Shown in pieces: positions 1 to 8,421 of a stretch of 64,000 nucleotides of DNA (positions are counted from its first letter, which is position 1; each line of letters starts with the position of its first letter). The notes beneath the pieces were generated by a model that worked only from the letters and a program-made list of their open reading frames with translations, was not told the DNA's origin and did not search any database. Origin of the DNA: Paenibacillus sp. V4I3. Lineage in GTDB: Bacteria; Bacillota; Bacilli; Paenibacillales; NBRC-103111. The stretch lies in assembly GCF_030817215.1 (NCBI RefSeq), contig NZ_JAUSZA010000001.1, forward strand, positions 4,686,501 to 4,750,500, given 5' to 3'. The translations under genes and the position numbers were made by a program.

Positions 1-28
1 AGGTTAAAGAAGAAAGCTGATATAAGAA

Positions 29-58
29 GCCGTATCAACCATTGAGGTAAGATACGGC
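29..58. terminator. Intrinsic terminator-like hairpin
   Basis: A perfect 8-bp stem GCCGTATC/GATACGGC with a 14-base loop lies downstream of the TrmB-type gene. The + side runs into GTTTCTTC and the - side into TTCTTATAT, so it could end the minus-strand message and perhaps one from the left. The T tracts are weak. Confidence 0.5.
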
Positions 59-87
59 GTTTCTTCAAAATTTCCTTTGCTTTTAAG

Positions 88-930
88 TTAATTTCCAAAG
101 CCTAGCTTCTTCGCCATGCTGTAGCCAGCAGGCCCGAAGTTATACCTTTTTCGCAGTTCAATCAGATTGGGTCCGAATGTCTGTTCTAGCGTTTCACGGT
201 GCGCTTGCATAATCTCATGGATGTATAGGTCATGGATGATGACCTCGGTGATCGGCATGACGAGACCGGGGTGCATGGTCCAAGCGGCGCGGCTGTCCGT
301 TCCAAGAGAAACTATACCGGCTACCACTTCGCTGTCGTCTATGCTCGCCACAATCCAACGGCCGCCGTATTCCCGTGTAATCTCTTCACTCGAATCGTGC
401 GGGTACACTTGCGCAAAATCGAACTGTAGTTCTCCATATACGACGATCAGAATCTCGACGCCTCGTTCCGCAGCCCTCCGTAGTTCCGGTTCCAGTAGCT
501 TGGCTTCTTCTGTCCAGATTTCTAGCAAAATACGCCCAGCTGCCCGATTAACCGCTTCCGCCGCCCGGCTCAAAATGGCTTCAAACCCGGTGATGTTCCA
601 AATGTTTTCCCGATTTAAGGATACATAAGAGTAGTGGGCAAGCGCAGTTTCAGCAGCTTCGAATGAGGAGTCGATTTTGCTTTTTTTCAGCCGGATCAGC
701 TCTTGAGGCGGCAGTGGCGTATACAACGAAGGATCTTCGTGACTGACCATAACTTCGCCGCGCTCCACCATTCCGCTTAGCACTTCATAAATTTTAGAAC
801 GCGGAACACCCGAGTTCAAAGAAATCGCATACCCTGATAAAGGAGATTTATCCAGAAGGGCTAGGTACGCTTTGGCTTCATATTCGGTAAAATTCAAATC
901 CTGCAACATCTTAATGATTTCTAATTTCAT
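88..930 (-). CDS. TrmB-family transcriptional regulator
   Basis: The 280-residue protein has an N-terminal winged helix (about residues 5-75; LNFTEYEAKAYLALL and SGVPRSKIYEVL are typical of TrmB). A short coiled linker follows, then a C-terminal effector domain of the PLD-like TrmB type (about 105-270). The family usually binds sugars or other small ligands and represses transport genes. The ATG start follows AGGAGG at good spacing. It is transcribed away from an EamA exporter gene across a short shared control region, so it probably controls that gene and itself. The ligand cannot be told from sequence. Confidence 0.85.
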   Translation of the reverse strand: MKLEIIKMLQDLNFTEYEAKAYLALLDKSPLSGYAISLNSGVPRSKIYEVLSGMVERGEVMVSHEDPSLYTPLPPQELIRLKKSKIDSSFEAAETALAHYSYVSLNRENIWNITGFEAILSRAAEAVNRAAGRILLEIWTEEAKLLEPELRRAAERGVEILIVVYGELQFDFAQVYPHDSSEEITREYGGRWIVASIDDSEVVAGIVSLGTDSRAAWTMHPGLVMPITEVIIHDLYIHEIMQAHRETLEQTFGPNLIELRKRYNFGPAGYSMAKKLGFGN

Positions 931-1004
931 TTTTTAACCTCCTACCCTCCGCGTCGTACATAAGTCCTATTCTTTCACTTATCTGATCTACTCCATTATT
1001 ACAC

Positions 1005-1063
1005 TTGACAGACGATAGTGCCAATGCTGTATCATGAATAATAGTAGCTACAAAAGTAGCTAC
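1005..1063 (+). promoter_or_regulatory. Divergent promoter and GTAGCTAC repeat operator
   Basis: TTGACA at 1005-1010 is followed by a -10 candidate, TGTATC at 17 bp or TATCAT at 19 bp. Just downstream two copies of the self-complementary octamer GTAGCTAC (1044-1051 and 1056-1063) are separated by AAAA. They lie in the 5' leader of the EamA gene and are a natural binding site for the adjacent TrmB-type regulator (inferred). Confidence 0.55.
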
Positions 1064-1099
1064 TACATTCAATTCCTTAGAATTACTTGGAGGTACAGC

Positions 1100-2011
1100 A
1101 TGGATACATCAAATGAAATCCAAAAGGTGCTAATAGCAAAGGCCCAAAAAAGCAGCAGCTTTTACCTATTCGCTGTCATTATTGCCATTTTGCTATGGAG
1201 CACCTCGTTTGTTGGGACTAAGATTGCATACAATTCCTTTCCACCTCTCACATTGGGGGCGGCACGCTTTGTAATTGCTTCCTTCATTTTAGGAGCGATT
1301 ATGCTGTCTAGAAAAGAATTTATAAGGCCTGCACCGAAGGATATGGGTTTGATGGCGCTGAGCGGAATATTGGGAACGACTCTTTACTTTGCGCTGGAGA
1401 ATATCGGGCTTGAACTGACAACGGCATCGAGTGCCGCACTGATCGTCGCTTCTTACCCGGCCATAACAGCGCTGCTTGAGTTCATTTTTTTTCGAGTAAA
1501 AATTTCCTGGCTGAAGGGGCTTGGGATTGTGATGGCAGTAGTCGGAGTGTATCAGATTTCGGGCGGCAGTTCGGGGGAGAGTTCAGGACAGCTGACGGGT
1601 AACCTAATTCTAATCCTGGCGGGCGTTGTCTTTGCAACTTATAACTTTACAACTCGCAAAGTTGTCAGAAACTACTCAATGGTAACCGTTTCGTTTTACC
1701 AGACGATTGCAGGGACGCTTGCATTCATTCCGCTTGCACTGATTGAGCGGTCAAGATGGCAGATGCCTAGTGTAGATTCTCTCTGGATGCTGCTCTATCT
1801 TGGGGTTTTCTGCTCAGTAGCAGCCTTTATGCTTTATAATTATGGGCTGCGCAACCTCAGTTCCGGTACTGCAATGGCGCTGATGAATCTCGTTCCTCTT
1901 TTTGGCGTGTTATTCTCAACCGTATTCCTACATGAAGTCTTGCATATATATGATTTGATCGGTGGAATGATTATAATTGTTGGGGTTATTCTGAGTGTAA
2001 GGGAAAAGTGA
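1100..2011 (+). CDS. EamA-family (DMT) transporter
   Basis: The 303-residue integral membrane protein has two EamA repeats of five helices each (about 20-155 and 165-300), the usual ten-helix drug/metabolite transporter plan. Early motif: WSTSFVGTKIAYNSFPPL. The start is ATG 1100, preceded by TTGGAGG; an upstream TTG is open in frame but lacks a ribosome site. Such proteins usually export amino acids, nucleotides or other small molecules. Divergent from the TrmB-type regulator, its likely controller. The substrate is unknown. Confidence 0.85.
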   Translation: MDTSNEIQKVLIAKAQKSSSFYLFAVIIAILLWSTSFVGTKIAYNSFPPLTLGAARFVIASFILGAIMLSRKEFIRPAPKDMGLMALSGILGTTLYFALENIGLELTTASSAALIVASYPAITALLEFIFFRVKISWLKGLGIVMAVVGVYQISGGSSGESSGQLTGNLILILAGVVFATYNFTTRKVVRNYSMVTVSFYQTIAGTLAFIPLALIERSRWQMPSVDSLWMLLYLGVFCSVAAFMLYNYGLRNLSSGTAMALMNLVPLFGVLFSTVFLHEVLHIYDLIGGMIIIVGVILSVREK

Positions 2012-2089
2012 GCTAGTTATCGCAGTATTGATTTATATATTCCTTTAATTAGTGAACCTCAGAACGTTATTCCGCTAACGGGACACGAG

Positions 2090-2158
2090 AGCTTAATATA
2101 AATTAAGCTGGTACATTTCATGAGCAGATTTGCATACATGAACATCTACCAGCTTTTT
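2090..2158. terminator. Inverted repeats between convergent genes
   Basis: AGCTTAAT/ATTAAGCT (2090-2097 and 2102-2109) forms a small hairpin. AGCTGGTA (2107-2114) pairs with TACCAGCT (2147-2154), which runs into TTTTTAT. The second stem has a T tract on the + side and fits as terminator of the EamA gene, which converges with the SGNH hydrolase gene. Confidence 0.45.
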
Positions 2159-2185
2159 ATAACATTTATTCATCCATTTTGCTTG

Positions 2186-2914
2186 TTAGTTGACTTCTTG
2201 GATGGCATTAGCAGCTAAGTCCGCGAGCAGTTGTTGTCCTTCCAAATTAGGATGAACATCTTCAGGAAGAATAAGGAGATTTTGCTTCCCGATAAACGCT
2301 GTGAACGCATCAGCAATTTTGATGCTTGGATCTGCCTTAAAAGAACTGATCGCTACGTTTGCTCCATATAGCAAAGCACCGGCTTGTGCATCCATTCCAT
2401 AAAAAGGATTATAAATTGTATATAATATAATCGGTGCATCTGTCAAAGTGCGAATATCAAAAACAATTTGCTGTAGATTTGTAACAAGATTTATCGTGAT
2501 ATTTTGCATTAATGATACATCCTCGAGTGTAGGTTGATAATTCGGAATCGTTAGCAGTTTGGCAATAATCGGACTTGCACCCTTTAAAAAGTCGGCACTT
2601 CCGATATTAAGTGTGATCACATCAGCATGACGAACTGCTTGACGATACTTTTCAGTCTTAAGAAGAGTTAGGAGGTTAGATGACGTATCTCCCGGAACTC
2701 CAAGATTTCGCACACGGTACTTTTCGCCTTCCACTGATAACTCCGGAAATGCTTCTTTCGACGGGTGATTGTTTTTTGTGTCTAAGTTATACCCAAAAGT
2801 GATGGAATCTCCGAGAGCAACAAGAGATTTTTGTTCCTGTGCAAACGCTGTCGGTACCATAATCGCAAAACATAATGCAAAAGATAACGCCAATTTTACT
2901 GTAGATTTAAACAT
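2186..2914 (-). CDS. Secreted SGNH/GDSL hydrolase
   Basis: The 242-residue protein has a clear signal peptide (hydrophobic stretch then AFAQ, cleavage near residue 25). SGNH blocks follow: block I LVALGDSITFG with the nucleophilic serine, block III around ITLNIGSADF (the usual GxND appears as GSAD), and block V EDVHPN giving the catalytic Asp and His. The family hydrolyses ester bonds in lipids or acylated carbohydrates outside the cell. Its ATG follows AGGAGG. Monocistronic. The natural substrate is unknown. Confidence 0.87.
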   Translation of the reverse strand: MFKSTVKLALSFALCFAIMVPTAFAQEQKSLVALGDSITFGYNLDTKNNHPSKEAFPELSVEGEKYRVRNLGVPGDTSSNLLTLLKTEKYRQAVRHADVITLNIGSADFLKGASPIIAKLLTIPNYQPTLEDVSLMQNITINLVTNLQQIVFDIRTLTDAPIILYTIYNPFYGMDAQAGALLYGANVAISSFKADPSIKIADAFTAFIGKQNLLILPEDVHPNLEGQQLLADLAANAIQEVN

Positions 2915-2951
2915 AGTTTCCTCCTTAGTGGTTTGTATGATACATAATGTA

Positions 2952-3080
2952 TCAATTATAAACTAAAAGTCCTGAAATGTCTGTCATATTTCGCCGTCTT
3001 GCCCGGAAAACGGTACTAAAGTACGTAGGGTTTTCGTATCCGACCATTTCGGAGATGAAACAATAGTCCAATAACAATAG
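2952..3080 (-). pseudogene. AraC-family regulator, C-terminal remnant
   Basis: Read on the minus strand this stretch encodes ISEMVGYENPTYFSTVFRA followed by RRRNMTDIS and a stop. That is the second helix-turn-helix of an AraC/XylS regulator (the IAxxVGYxNxxYFSxxFR signature). The rest of the gene is missing: the frame is closed by a stop at 3087-3089 and no sensor domain is present. It is a scar of a lost regulator upstream of the SGNH gene. Confidence 0.7.
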
Positions 3081-3217
3081 GAGAGGCTACGGGAAAGCAT
3101 AATAAAATTAAATAGATAATATTTTTACATAAAAAGGTAGTTTGTATTTTTTAACGAATAGTATATCTTAGTTGAATAAAACGCTTTAAATAATCCAGTA
3201 AGAAAGGACGTTTTGCA

Positions 3218-3544
3218 GTGCCACTTACAGAAAAGAAAGTATTGGATTCAAACAATGGGTTGGAATTGCAAGATTTAAGAAACGAAGAAATACATAGGGT
3301 CTGTTTCAAAGAGGCTTCTTTTAATAATATTGATATGAGAGATACTTCATTTGCTAATACGAATTTTGTGAATTCTAAGTGGGAACATATCTATTTCTCG
3401 GATGTAACTGTTAATATGATTCAGATGGGAGGAACTATATTTGAAAATATTGTTCGACCTAAAGCGGGAAAAAGTCAGTTGCTTGAAGAGCCTGGAACAG
3501 GAAATTGGGTAAATGTCGAATCAGTAATGTTTAAAAAATGTTGA
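3218..3544 (+). CDS. Pentapeptide-repeat-like protein
   Basis: The 108-residue protein has loosely repeated A(F/N)xx(D/N)-type pentads (SFNNIDMRDTSFANTNF, then WEHIYFSDVTVNMIQM), as in pentapeptide-repeat beta-helix proteins, followed by a short non-repetitive tail. The GTG start lies after an AAAGGA site. The stop overlaps the start of the next small membrane-protein gene, so the two are probably co-translated. Repeats are few and irregular; the function is not known. Confidence 0.55.
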   Translation: MPLTEKKVLDSNNGLELQDLRNEEIHRVCFKEASFNNIDMRDTSFANTNFVNSKWEHIYFSDVTVNMIQMGGTIFENIVRPKAGKSQLLEEPGTGNWVNVESVMFKKC

Positions 3545-3732
3545 TTCTCCCTGCATTTTTAGGCATCATAACCTCATTTTTGAGAAATCGAATCTTAATG
3601 TACATTGTATTTGCTTGGTCGTTGCCTTACGGTCTTTATTTATCTGTCGCGTCAATACCAAGTATTTGGAACTTTTTTAGTGTAGTCCTTTTTTTATACC
3701 TCGTTTCCGCCTTAAGAATGAGCAAGAGCTAA
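3538..3732 (+). CDS. Small membrane protein, translationally coupled
   Basis: The 64-residue product has two predicted membrane segments (about 2-28 and 36-58). Its ATG overlaps the preceding stop by seven bases (ATGTTGA) and has no separate ribosome site, which suggests translational coupling. I do not recognise a family. Confidence 0.5.
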   Translation: MLILPAFLGIITSFLRNRILMYIVFAWSLPYGLYLSVASIPSIWNFFSVVLFLYLVSALRMSKS

Positions 3733-3775
3733 CTTATGGTTAAAGGGCTTTATTGAAATTTTAAATTGGGTCATC

Positions 3776-4582
3776 TTATTTGATTAAGGTTAGCATCTGA
3801 TAGACTTGGCGTTGATCTCCTTTCAGACGAACATAGCGGCACTGCAACTGGGAGGAACCATCTCCGTCCAAATAGATGCCGTCTACCAGCCTTCGATCGC
3901 TAAAGCTATCGAGAATGGCTGTTCGGAACTCTTCAATGGTACAGTACGAAGGTGTTACAATCATATAAATGTTCTCTTGACTATCATAAACAACTGCCGT
4001 ACGCATATGACCTTCGTTATAGGCTGGCATTTGCTCCAAAATCATATCACTCTCCCAGCCAAAGCTATCGTTAAGCTTCATGCTGACACCCCCCTGTGCC
4101 CAATAACGCTGCTTATCTGTTACGGTCAGTTCACCGGCATGCGTGACTACTTGAATCGAGAAGCGTTTAGTGACGTCATCCCAAACAAGCGTTCCACGCT
4201 TTAAGTTAGTGTCAATGCCAGTGTTGTACCAGCCAGATCCGTAATCGCCAGGCATTCCTTTCAAAGGTTGGTCATTGATAACTGCGATACTTAGCAGAGC
4301 TCCTTCCCAGAAAAAGCCTCCATTAATACCGTAATAGGGAGTTTTCGTTACATTCATCTCGATCGCCTGCAGTCGAACATTATCCGGAGTAGTCCGAATT
4401 GTATGCAAAACGACGCCATTGGAAGCCTTATGTTTTTCATAATGGTAATTACGGGGATTCGCAATATCCCTTTGATTATATCCAATTAACGAGACAAGCA
4501 ATGCGGTGGTAATAAAAATAAGAATTACATGAAAACGATTGAATCTAGAAGGCAAGAATTTCGTTAATATTGAATAGTTCAC
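3776..4582 (-). CDS. Membrane-anchored phosphodiester glycosidase (NAGPA domain)
   Basis: The 268-residue protein has one N-terminal membrane anchor (about 17-36) and an extracytoplasmic phosphodiester glycosidase domain of the NAGPA type (formerly DUF2233). Signature segments are YYGINGGFFWEG near residue 83, a RTAVVYDSQ strand near 194, and IYLDGDGSSQLQCRYV near the C-terminus. The family removes GlcNAc from phosphodiester links in cell-wall polymers or exopolysaccharide. Monocistronic; upstream (4624-4640) is a small CCCCTT/AAGGGG hairpin. The substrate is unproven. Confidence 0.83.
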   Translation of the reverse strand: MNYSILTKFLPSRFNRFHVILIFITTALLVSLIGYNQRDIANPRNYHYEKHKASNGVVLHTIRTTPDNVRLQAIEMNVTKTPYYGINGGFFWEGALLSIAVINDQPLKGMPGDYGSGWYNTGIDTNLKRGTLVWDDVTKRFSIQVVTHAGELTVTDKQRYWAQGGVSMKLNDSFGWESDMILEQMPAYNEGHMRTAVVYDSQENIYMIVTPSYCTIEEFRTAILDSFSDRRLVDGIYLDGDGSSQLQCRYVRLKGDQRQVYQMLTLIK

Positions 4583-4791
4583 AAGTACACTCCTTGTCGG
4601 ATAAAATAGACCGTATCGGTCCCACCCCTTTAATAAGGGGAATTAACTAGATATTGAGTATGTGGGATACATTTTACAACACCATGTGCTGTGGAGGTAA
4701 TGCGTAATAAAAGGATAGGATAAGCTATTCTCTAAATTCCCTCAATTTCCCTTTTTTTCCTTTTGATTGATGTAACTTAAAACATTTTTAT

Positions 4792-5321
4792 ATGTCCATA
4801 CGCTTCCTGCCGGGATGTGTCGGCGTCCCGGAAGGTCAGCCTGTCGTGGATTTGGCCAAACAGATTGTTGAGCTCTCTAGTCTTGTCTTTCGTGGTTTGA
4901 TAACATTTGCGGGTCACTCTTACGATGCCAAGGATGTGTTTGAAATGGAGAAGTTTGCCATTGCCGAAGGGAATGCAGCGCGTACAACCGCTCAATTGCT
5001 TAGAAACAGCGGCTTACGTGCAGATGTGATAAGCACCGGTACCTATCTCCCGCTTCTCTGACAATGAACGGGATCACAGAAATTCGTCCAGGTACCTATA
5101 TATTTGGTGATTTAATGCAAGTGAGCTTGGGGGCACATGCTTTGGAAGATTGCGCATTAACCGTGAAAACAACAATCGTCAGCAGACCCTCTGCGGATCG
5201 AGCGGTTATTGATGCAGGCACTAAGGTATTTAACGGTGTTGATCCAAGCATTCCGGCATCCATCCTGAAAACGCATGGGGACTGGCATACCAACGACGAT
5301 GAATCCCACCCAATAGCTTAG
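4792..5321 (+). pseudogene. D-threonine aldolase/DSD1-like PLP enzyme, decayed
   Basis: Two overlapping frames together match the alanine-racemase-fold D-threonine aldolase family. The first (4792-5061) carries VVDLAKQIVELSSLVFRG then LITFAGHSYDAKDVF, the second (5064-5321) carries MNGITEIRPGTYIFGD. A frameshift near 5040-5060 separates them. The N-terminal PLP-lysine region is absent. The C-terminal third is replaced by unrelated sequence after about 5230 and lacks the metal-binding HxC region. No promoter or ribosome site is visible. Confidence 0.75.
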
Positions 5322-5358
5322 TCTTGGGGGTGGATTTTTTGTTTAGTCATTTTTGGGA

Positions 5359-6783
5359 TCAAAATCGACGAGCAATATCTGCGAGCAGCCTGACTCCATC
5401 CCGCAATTGCCCCTCATTGACGAACGAATAGCTTAAGCGGATCCAGGACCGCATCTCTCTGAGCGGATCACAGATGATACCCGGAACAAAAGAGACCGAA
5501 TGCCGGACGCTTTCTTTCAAAAGCTCTTCTACAGGAAGTGCTTCGGGAAGCTTCAGCCATAAATTGAAGCCTCCTTTTGGACTGACCCAACTCCATCCGG
5601 TAGTGGACAATTCCTCCTCTACAATTTCTTTTCGTATTTGAAGGGCGATGCGCAGCTTCTCCAAATGTTGCCTAATCCGTTCAGACTCGAAGTAGTGTAG
5701 AAAAATTTTCTGGTTGACTAGAGGAGTTCCGTTATCAGCCAACGATTTTGCGGTAATGAGTGGTTTTATCACGGACGGCCGACCGATGACGGCGCAAATG
5801 CGTAGTCCAGGTGCCACATATTTACTGAAGCTGCGGAGATATACAACCCACCCATCTGTATCGTATGAAAAAATGGGCTGAGGAGGCGGCTGATCAAAAT
5901 ACATCTCGTGAATGGCATCATCTTCTATTAGTAAACAGCGATATCGTTCAGCCAGTTCGACAAGCTGCTTGCGTTGGTCTGGAGGAACCGTAAACCCGGT
6001 CGGATTGTGAAAGGTAGGATTCATATAAAAGATACGGGGGCGGTGCAGTTTCATTAGCATTTCGACTCTCTCCAAATCATAGCCTTCGGGGGAAATGTCG
6101 ACAGGAATAAACCGTGCACCCTGTTGGCGGAATATATCGAGCGCGGCACTATATGTCGGTCTTTCTACCAAGATGAAATCCATCGGTCTGATGTATACCC
6201 GAGAAATTAGGTCAATCGCCTGCTGCCCCCCAGTCGTAATCAATAGATCGCTTACTGTGAGTTGAATACTATGATGGCGCTTCATGTACTGGCAAAGGAA
6301 TTCACGCAGTTCTTCATCCCCTTGTACACTGGAGTAGGTTCCCATTAATTTCGGATAGATGTCGAAAACTTTCTTAACATATTCGGATAGGTAAAGATTC
6401 GGCAGCAAATTCGGATCGATCAGTGATTGGGAAAATTGATAACTAACGGGTACCTGTTGAATTTCAGATAAGGAGTTTTTCAAGTGGCCGGAAGAGGCGA
6501 TGGGGCTTCTCTCCGTATACTCGGAAATAACATGTTCCGTGAATTCTGGACTTACATAATAACCCGCTTTCTCCTTTACGTAGACCTTATCGTCTTGTTT
6601 AAGCAACTGATACGCTCGAAACACCGTTAGTCGGTGCACCCGGAGCTCTTGGGCAAGCAGTCTAATCGAAGGGAGCTTGTCATGTGCTTTTAACTCTCCA
6701 CGCTCGATTCTGGTGACGATATAATCGTATGTTTGTCTAAAAAGTAGTTTGGTATCATTCGTCGATGTGTCCGTATTCTTCAT
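5359..6783 (-). CDS. MocR/PdxR-type GntR regulator with aminotransferase domain
   Basis: The 474-residue protein has an N-terminal GntR winged helix (about 12-80; KLPSIRLLAQELRVHRLTVF) fused to a fold-type I aminotransferase-like domain (about 115-470). The PLP lysine lies in VVYLRSFSKYVAPGLR and the Asn/Asp pocket in NPTFHNPTGF and LLIEDDAIHEMYF. MocR proteins sense PLP or an aminated ligand and usually control a divergent gene. Here that gene is an EamA exporter whose upstream region holds paired direct repeats. PdxR itself controls pdxST, which is absent here, so the target is probably the exporter. Confidence 0.88.
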   Translation of the reverse strand: MKNTDTSTNDTKLLFRQTYDYIVTRIERGELKAHDKLPSIRLLAQELRVHRLTVFRAYQLLKQDDKVYVKEKAGYYVSPEFTEHVISEYTERSPIASSGHLKNSLSEIQQVPVSYQFSQSLIDPNLLPNLYLSEYVKKVFDIYPKLMGTYSSVQGDEELREFLCQYMKRHHSIQLTVSDLLITTGGQQAIDLISRVYIRPMDFILVERPTYSAALDIFRQQGARFIPVDISPEGYDLERVEMLMKLHRPRIFYMNPTFHNPTGFTVPPDQRKQLVELAERYRCLLIEDDAIHEMYFDQPPPQPIFSYDTDGWVVYLRSFSKYVAPGLRICAVIGRPSVIKPLITAKSLADNGTPLVNQKIFLHYFESERIRQHLEKLRIALQIRKEIVEEELSTTGWSWVSPKGGFNLWLKLPEALPVEELLKESVRHSVSFVPGIICDPLREMRSWIRLSYSFVNEGQLRDGVRLLADIARRF

Positions 6784-6829
6784 ACCTTGTTCACTCCCTA
6801 ATTCACTTATTATATATCATGCCCAAGTA

Positions 6830-6876
6830 ATCTGTTCTGTTATATTTCATCTGTTCTATTACCTATCTTGTATAAT
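6830..6876 (+). promoter_or_regulatory. MocR operator direct repeats and -10 box
   Basis: ATCTGTTCTGTTA (6830-6842) and ATCTGTTCTATTA (6849-6861) are direct repeats 19 bp apart. TATAAT (6871-6876) lies just downstream. No good -35 is visible; the second repeat covers where it would be. This fits MocR dimers that bind tandem direct repeats and activate the exporter gene. Confidence 0.6.
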
Positions 6877-6899
6877 ACATATCAAGAGGGGGAACATCC

Positions 6900-7838
6900 A
6901 TGATTATTTTCAATTACTTGCTCGTATGTCTCATTTTTGGCACGACGTTTTTAGCGATAAAGGTAGGTGTCGACGCTTCAACGCCGCCTTTCTTCTCAGC
7001 GGGAATAAGGTTCTTTGTTGCAGGTCTGATACTGTTCTTTTGGATGGTATGGAAGAAAAAGGCCAACTTATCGCTATTAATTCACAAAGAAATGCTGCTC
7101 ACGGGAATAGGCCTGACTTTCGGTACATTCTCGACATTGTACTGGGCCGAGCAATATGTTTCCTCCGGTTTCGCTGCCGTTTTATCAGCTACGGCTCCAA
7201 TGATGATGCTTGTGCTGCAAACACTTGTCCTGCGGCAGAAGACAACGTCACGATCTGCATTCGGTTGCATCCTCGGTTTCGTTGGAATCGTATTGTTATT
7301 GCTTCCACACCTTACAATAACTGCTAATATAAGGTGGATAATCGGATGTGTCGCTATTTTGGTCGGACAGATCTTCTATTCCTCGGGTGCGTTATATTCC
7401 AAACGGGTCATTCAGCGATTCCCACAAGCATCGCCCATTGCGCTTAACGCGGCTCAGATGATTTATGGAGGTCTGCTGCTTCTTATTCTGTCTTTATTCA
7501 CGGAAAACGTGGACATCAATAGCTTGTTGTCAGCAAGGGCGATCGGATCTCTTCTATACTTAATCGTTATTGGCTCGATGGTAGGGCATAGTCTTTTCTA
7601 TTGGCTCGTCGCCAAAACGAATCCCGTCTTTCCGACTACATGGCTCTATGTTTCGCCGACGATTGCCCTCACATTCGGAGTGCTCTTATATGGCGAGACG
7701 ATCACTTGGGTATCGGCAATAGGGGTGATAACGATTATCACTGGAACGGTTTTTGCTAATTTGGACAGCTTGAAACAATTGATCCATAAGAGGAGAACAG
7801 ACTCAATACCCGTTAGACAGGCTAAAGTATTAGACTAA
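6900..7838 (+). CDS. EamA-family (DMT) transporter
   Basis: The 312-residue protein has ten predicted membrane helices in two EamA repeats. Motifs are FGTTFLAIKVGVDASTPPFF in the first repeat and GSMVGHSLFYWLVAKTNPV in the second. The ATG follows GAGGGGG at normal spacing. It is divergent from the MocR-type regulator, a common pairing for export of amino acids or PLP-related amines. It is distinct from the EamA protein at 1100 and not a recent duplicate. The substrate is unknown. Confidence 0.85.
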   Translation: MIIFNYLLVCLIFGTTFLAIKVGVDASTPPFFSAGIRFFVAGLILFFWMVWKKKANLSLLIHKEMLLTGIGLTFGTFSTLYWAEQYVSSGFAAVLSATAPMMMLVLQTLVLRQKTTSRSAFGCILGFVGIVLLLLPHLTITANIRWIIGCVAILVGQIFYSSGALYSKRVIQRFPQASPIALNAAQMIYGGLLLLILSLFTENVDINSLLSARAIGSLLYLIVIGSMVGHSLFYWLVAKTNPVFPTTWLYVSPTIALTFGVLLYGETITWVSAIGVITIITGTVFANLDSLKQLIHKRRTDSIPVRQAKVLD

Positions 7839-7846
7839 AGAGACCG

Positions 7847-7943
7847 TGGATTCATTCATCCAATCTTGCTCTACATGGAGATGTCTTAAATCGGGATCAA
7901 TCGTCATATATGCTCAATTGAGGTTACTGGATGAATGAATCCA
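7847..7943. repeat. Perfect 16-bp inverted repeat with 65-base spacer
   Basis: TGGATTCATTCATCCA (7847-7862) and TGGATGAATGAATCCA (7928-7943) are exact reverse complements. The 97-bp unit starts nine bases after the exporter stop codon and encodes nothing. It could be a small MITE-like element or an mRNA 3' stem; the T tract of a terminator is missing. Confidence 0.7.
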
Positions 7944-8243
7944 TATTCGCGGTTGAATGATGTTGTAAAAAGTGCAACAATTGCTGCCTAAACATTGGTA
8001 ACTACTATAACTCATCTACCCTCACGAAAGCTAAATGACTCTAAAATCTACTTTTGGAGTTATGCCTACCAGTTGTGAGAAGGCATAATGAATCAATCTT
8101 CAGTATCCTGAATATAAAGTTAACATATGGGAAGAAGCATGAAGAAAATGATGAGGTAATTGGATATATAAATTTACAAATTGATCGGAGAAATAGATCG
8201 TAAGGATAGGAAAGGGCAAAGTTCTTGTCTTCTTACACAAATA
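7944..8243. other. Gene-free stretch
   Basis: About 300 bases with no supported reading frame. A weak hairpin, ACTCTAAAA/CTTTTGGAGT, lies near 8037-8062. I see no promoter with both boxes and no RNA motif I recognise. Confidence 0.4.
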
Positions 8244-8270
8244 GAAAAAAACCACCATTTTGGGTGGTTA
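8244..8270 (-). terminator. Minus-strand intrinsic terminator
   Basis: Stem AACCACC/GGTGGTT (8250-8256 and 8263-8269) is followed on the minus strand by seven T residues. It lies downstream of the MFS transporter gene and is the likely end of the MarR-MFS message. Confidence 0.75.
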
Positions 8271-8349
8271 ACGAGTTAAGGTTCATACATATATTCTTCT
8301 TCATTTAGGATGCTATATGCAGGATTTCCTGAAGCCTCTGAATAACTAA

Positions 8350-8387
8350 GCATCCGACTCTCGTTGAAAGCCGGGTGCATTTTTTTA
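8350..8387 (+). terminator. Plus-strand intrinsic terminator
   Basis: GCATCCGACT pairs with AGCCGGGTGC (one mismatch, one G-U) and runs into ATTTTTTT on the + strand. No gene ends just before it on that strand, so it may stop read-through toward the convergent MFS gene or end an untranslated RNA. Confidence 0.6.
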
Positions 8388-8421
8388 TCCATCAAAGGAA
8401 CCAGATATTTTGCGTAGATTA

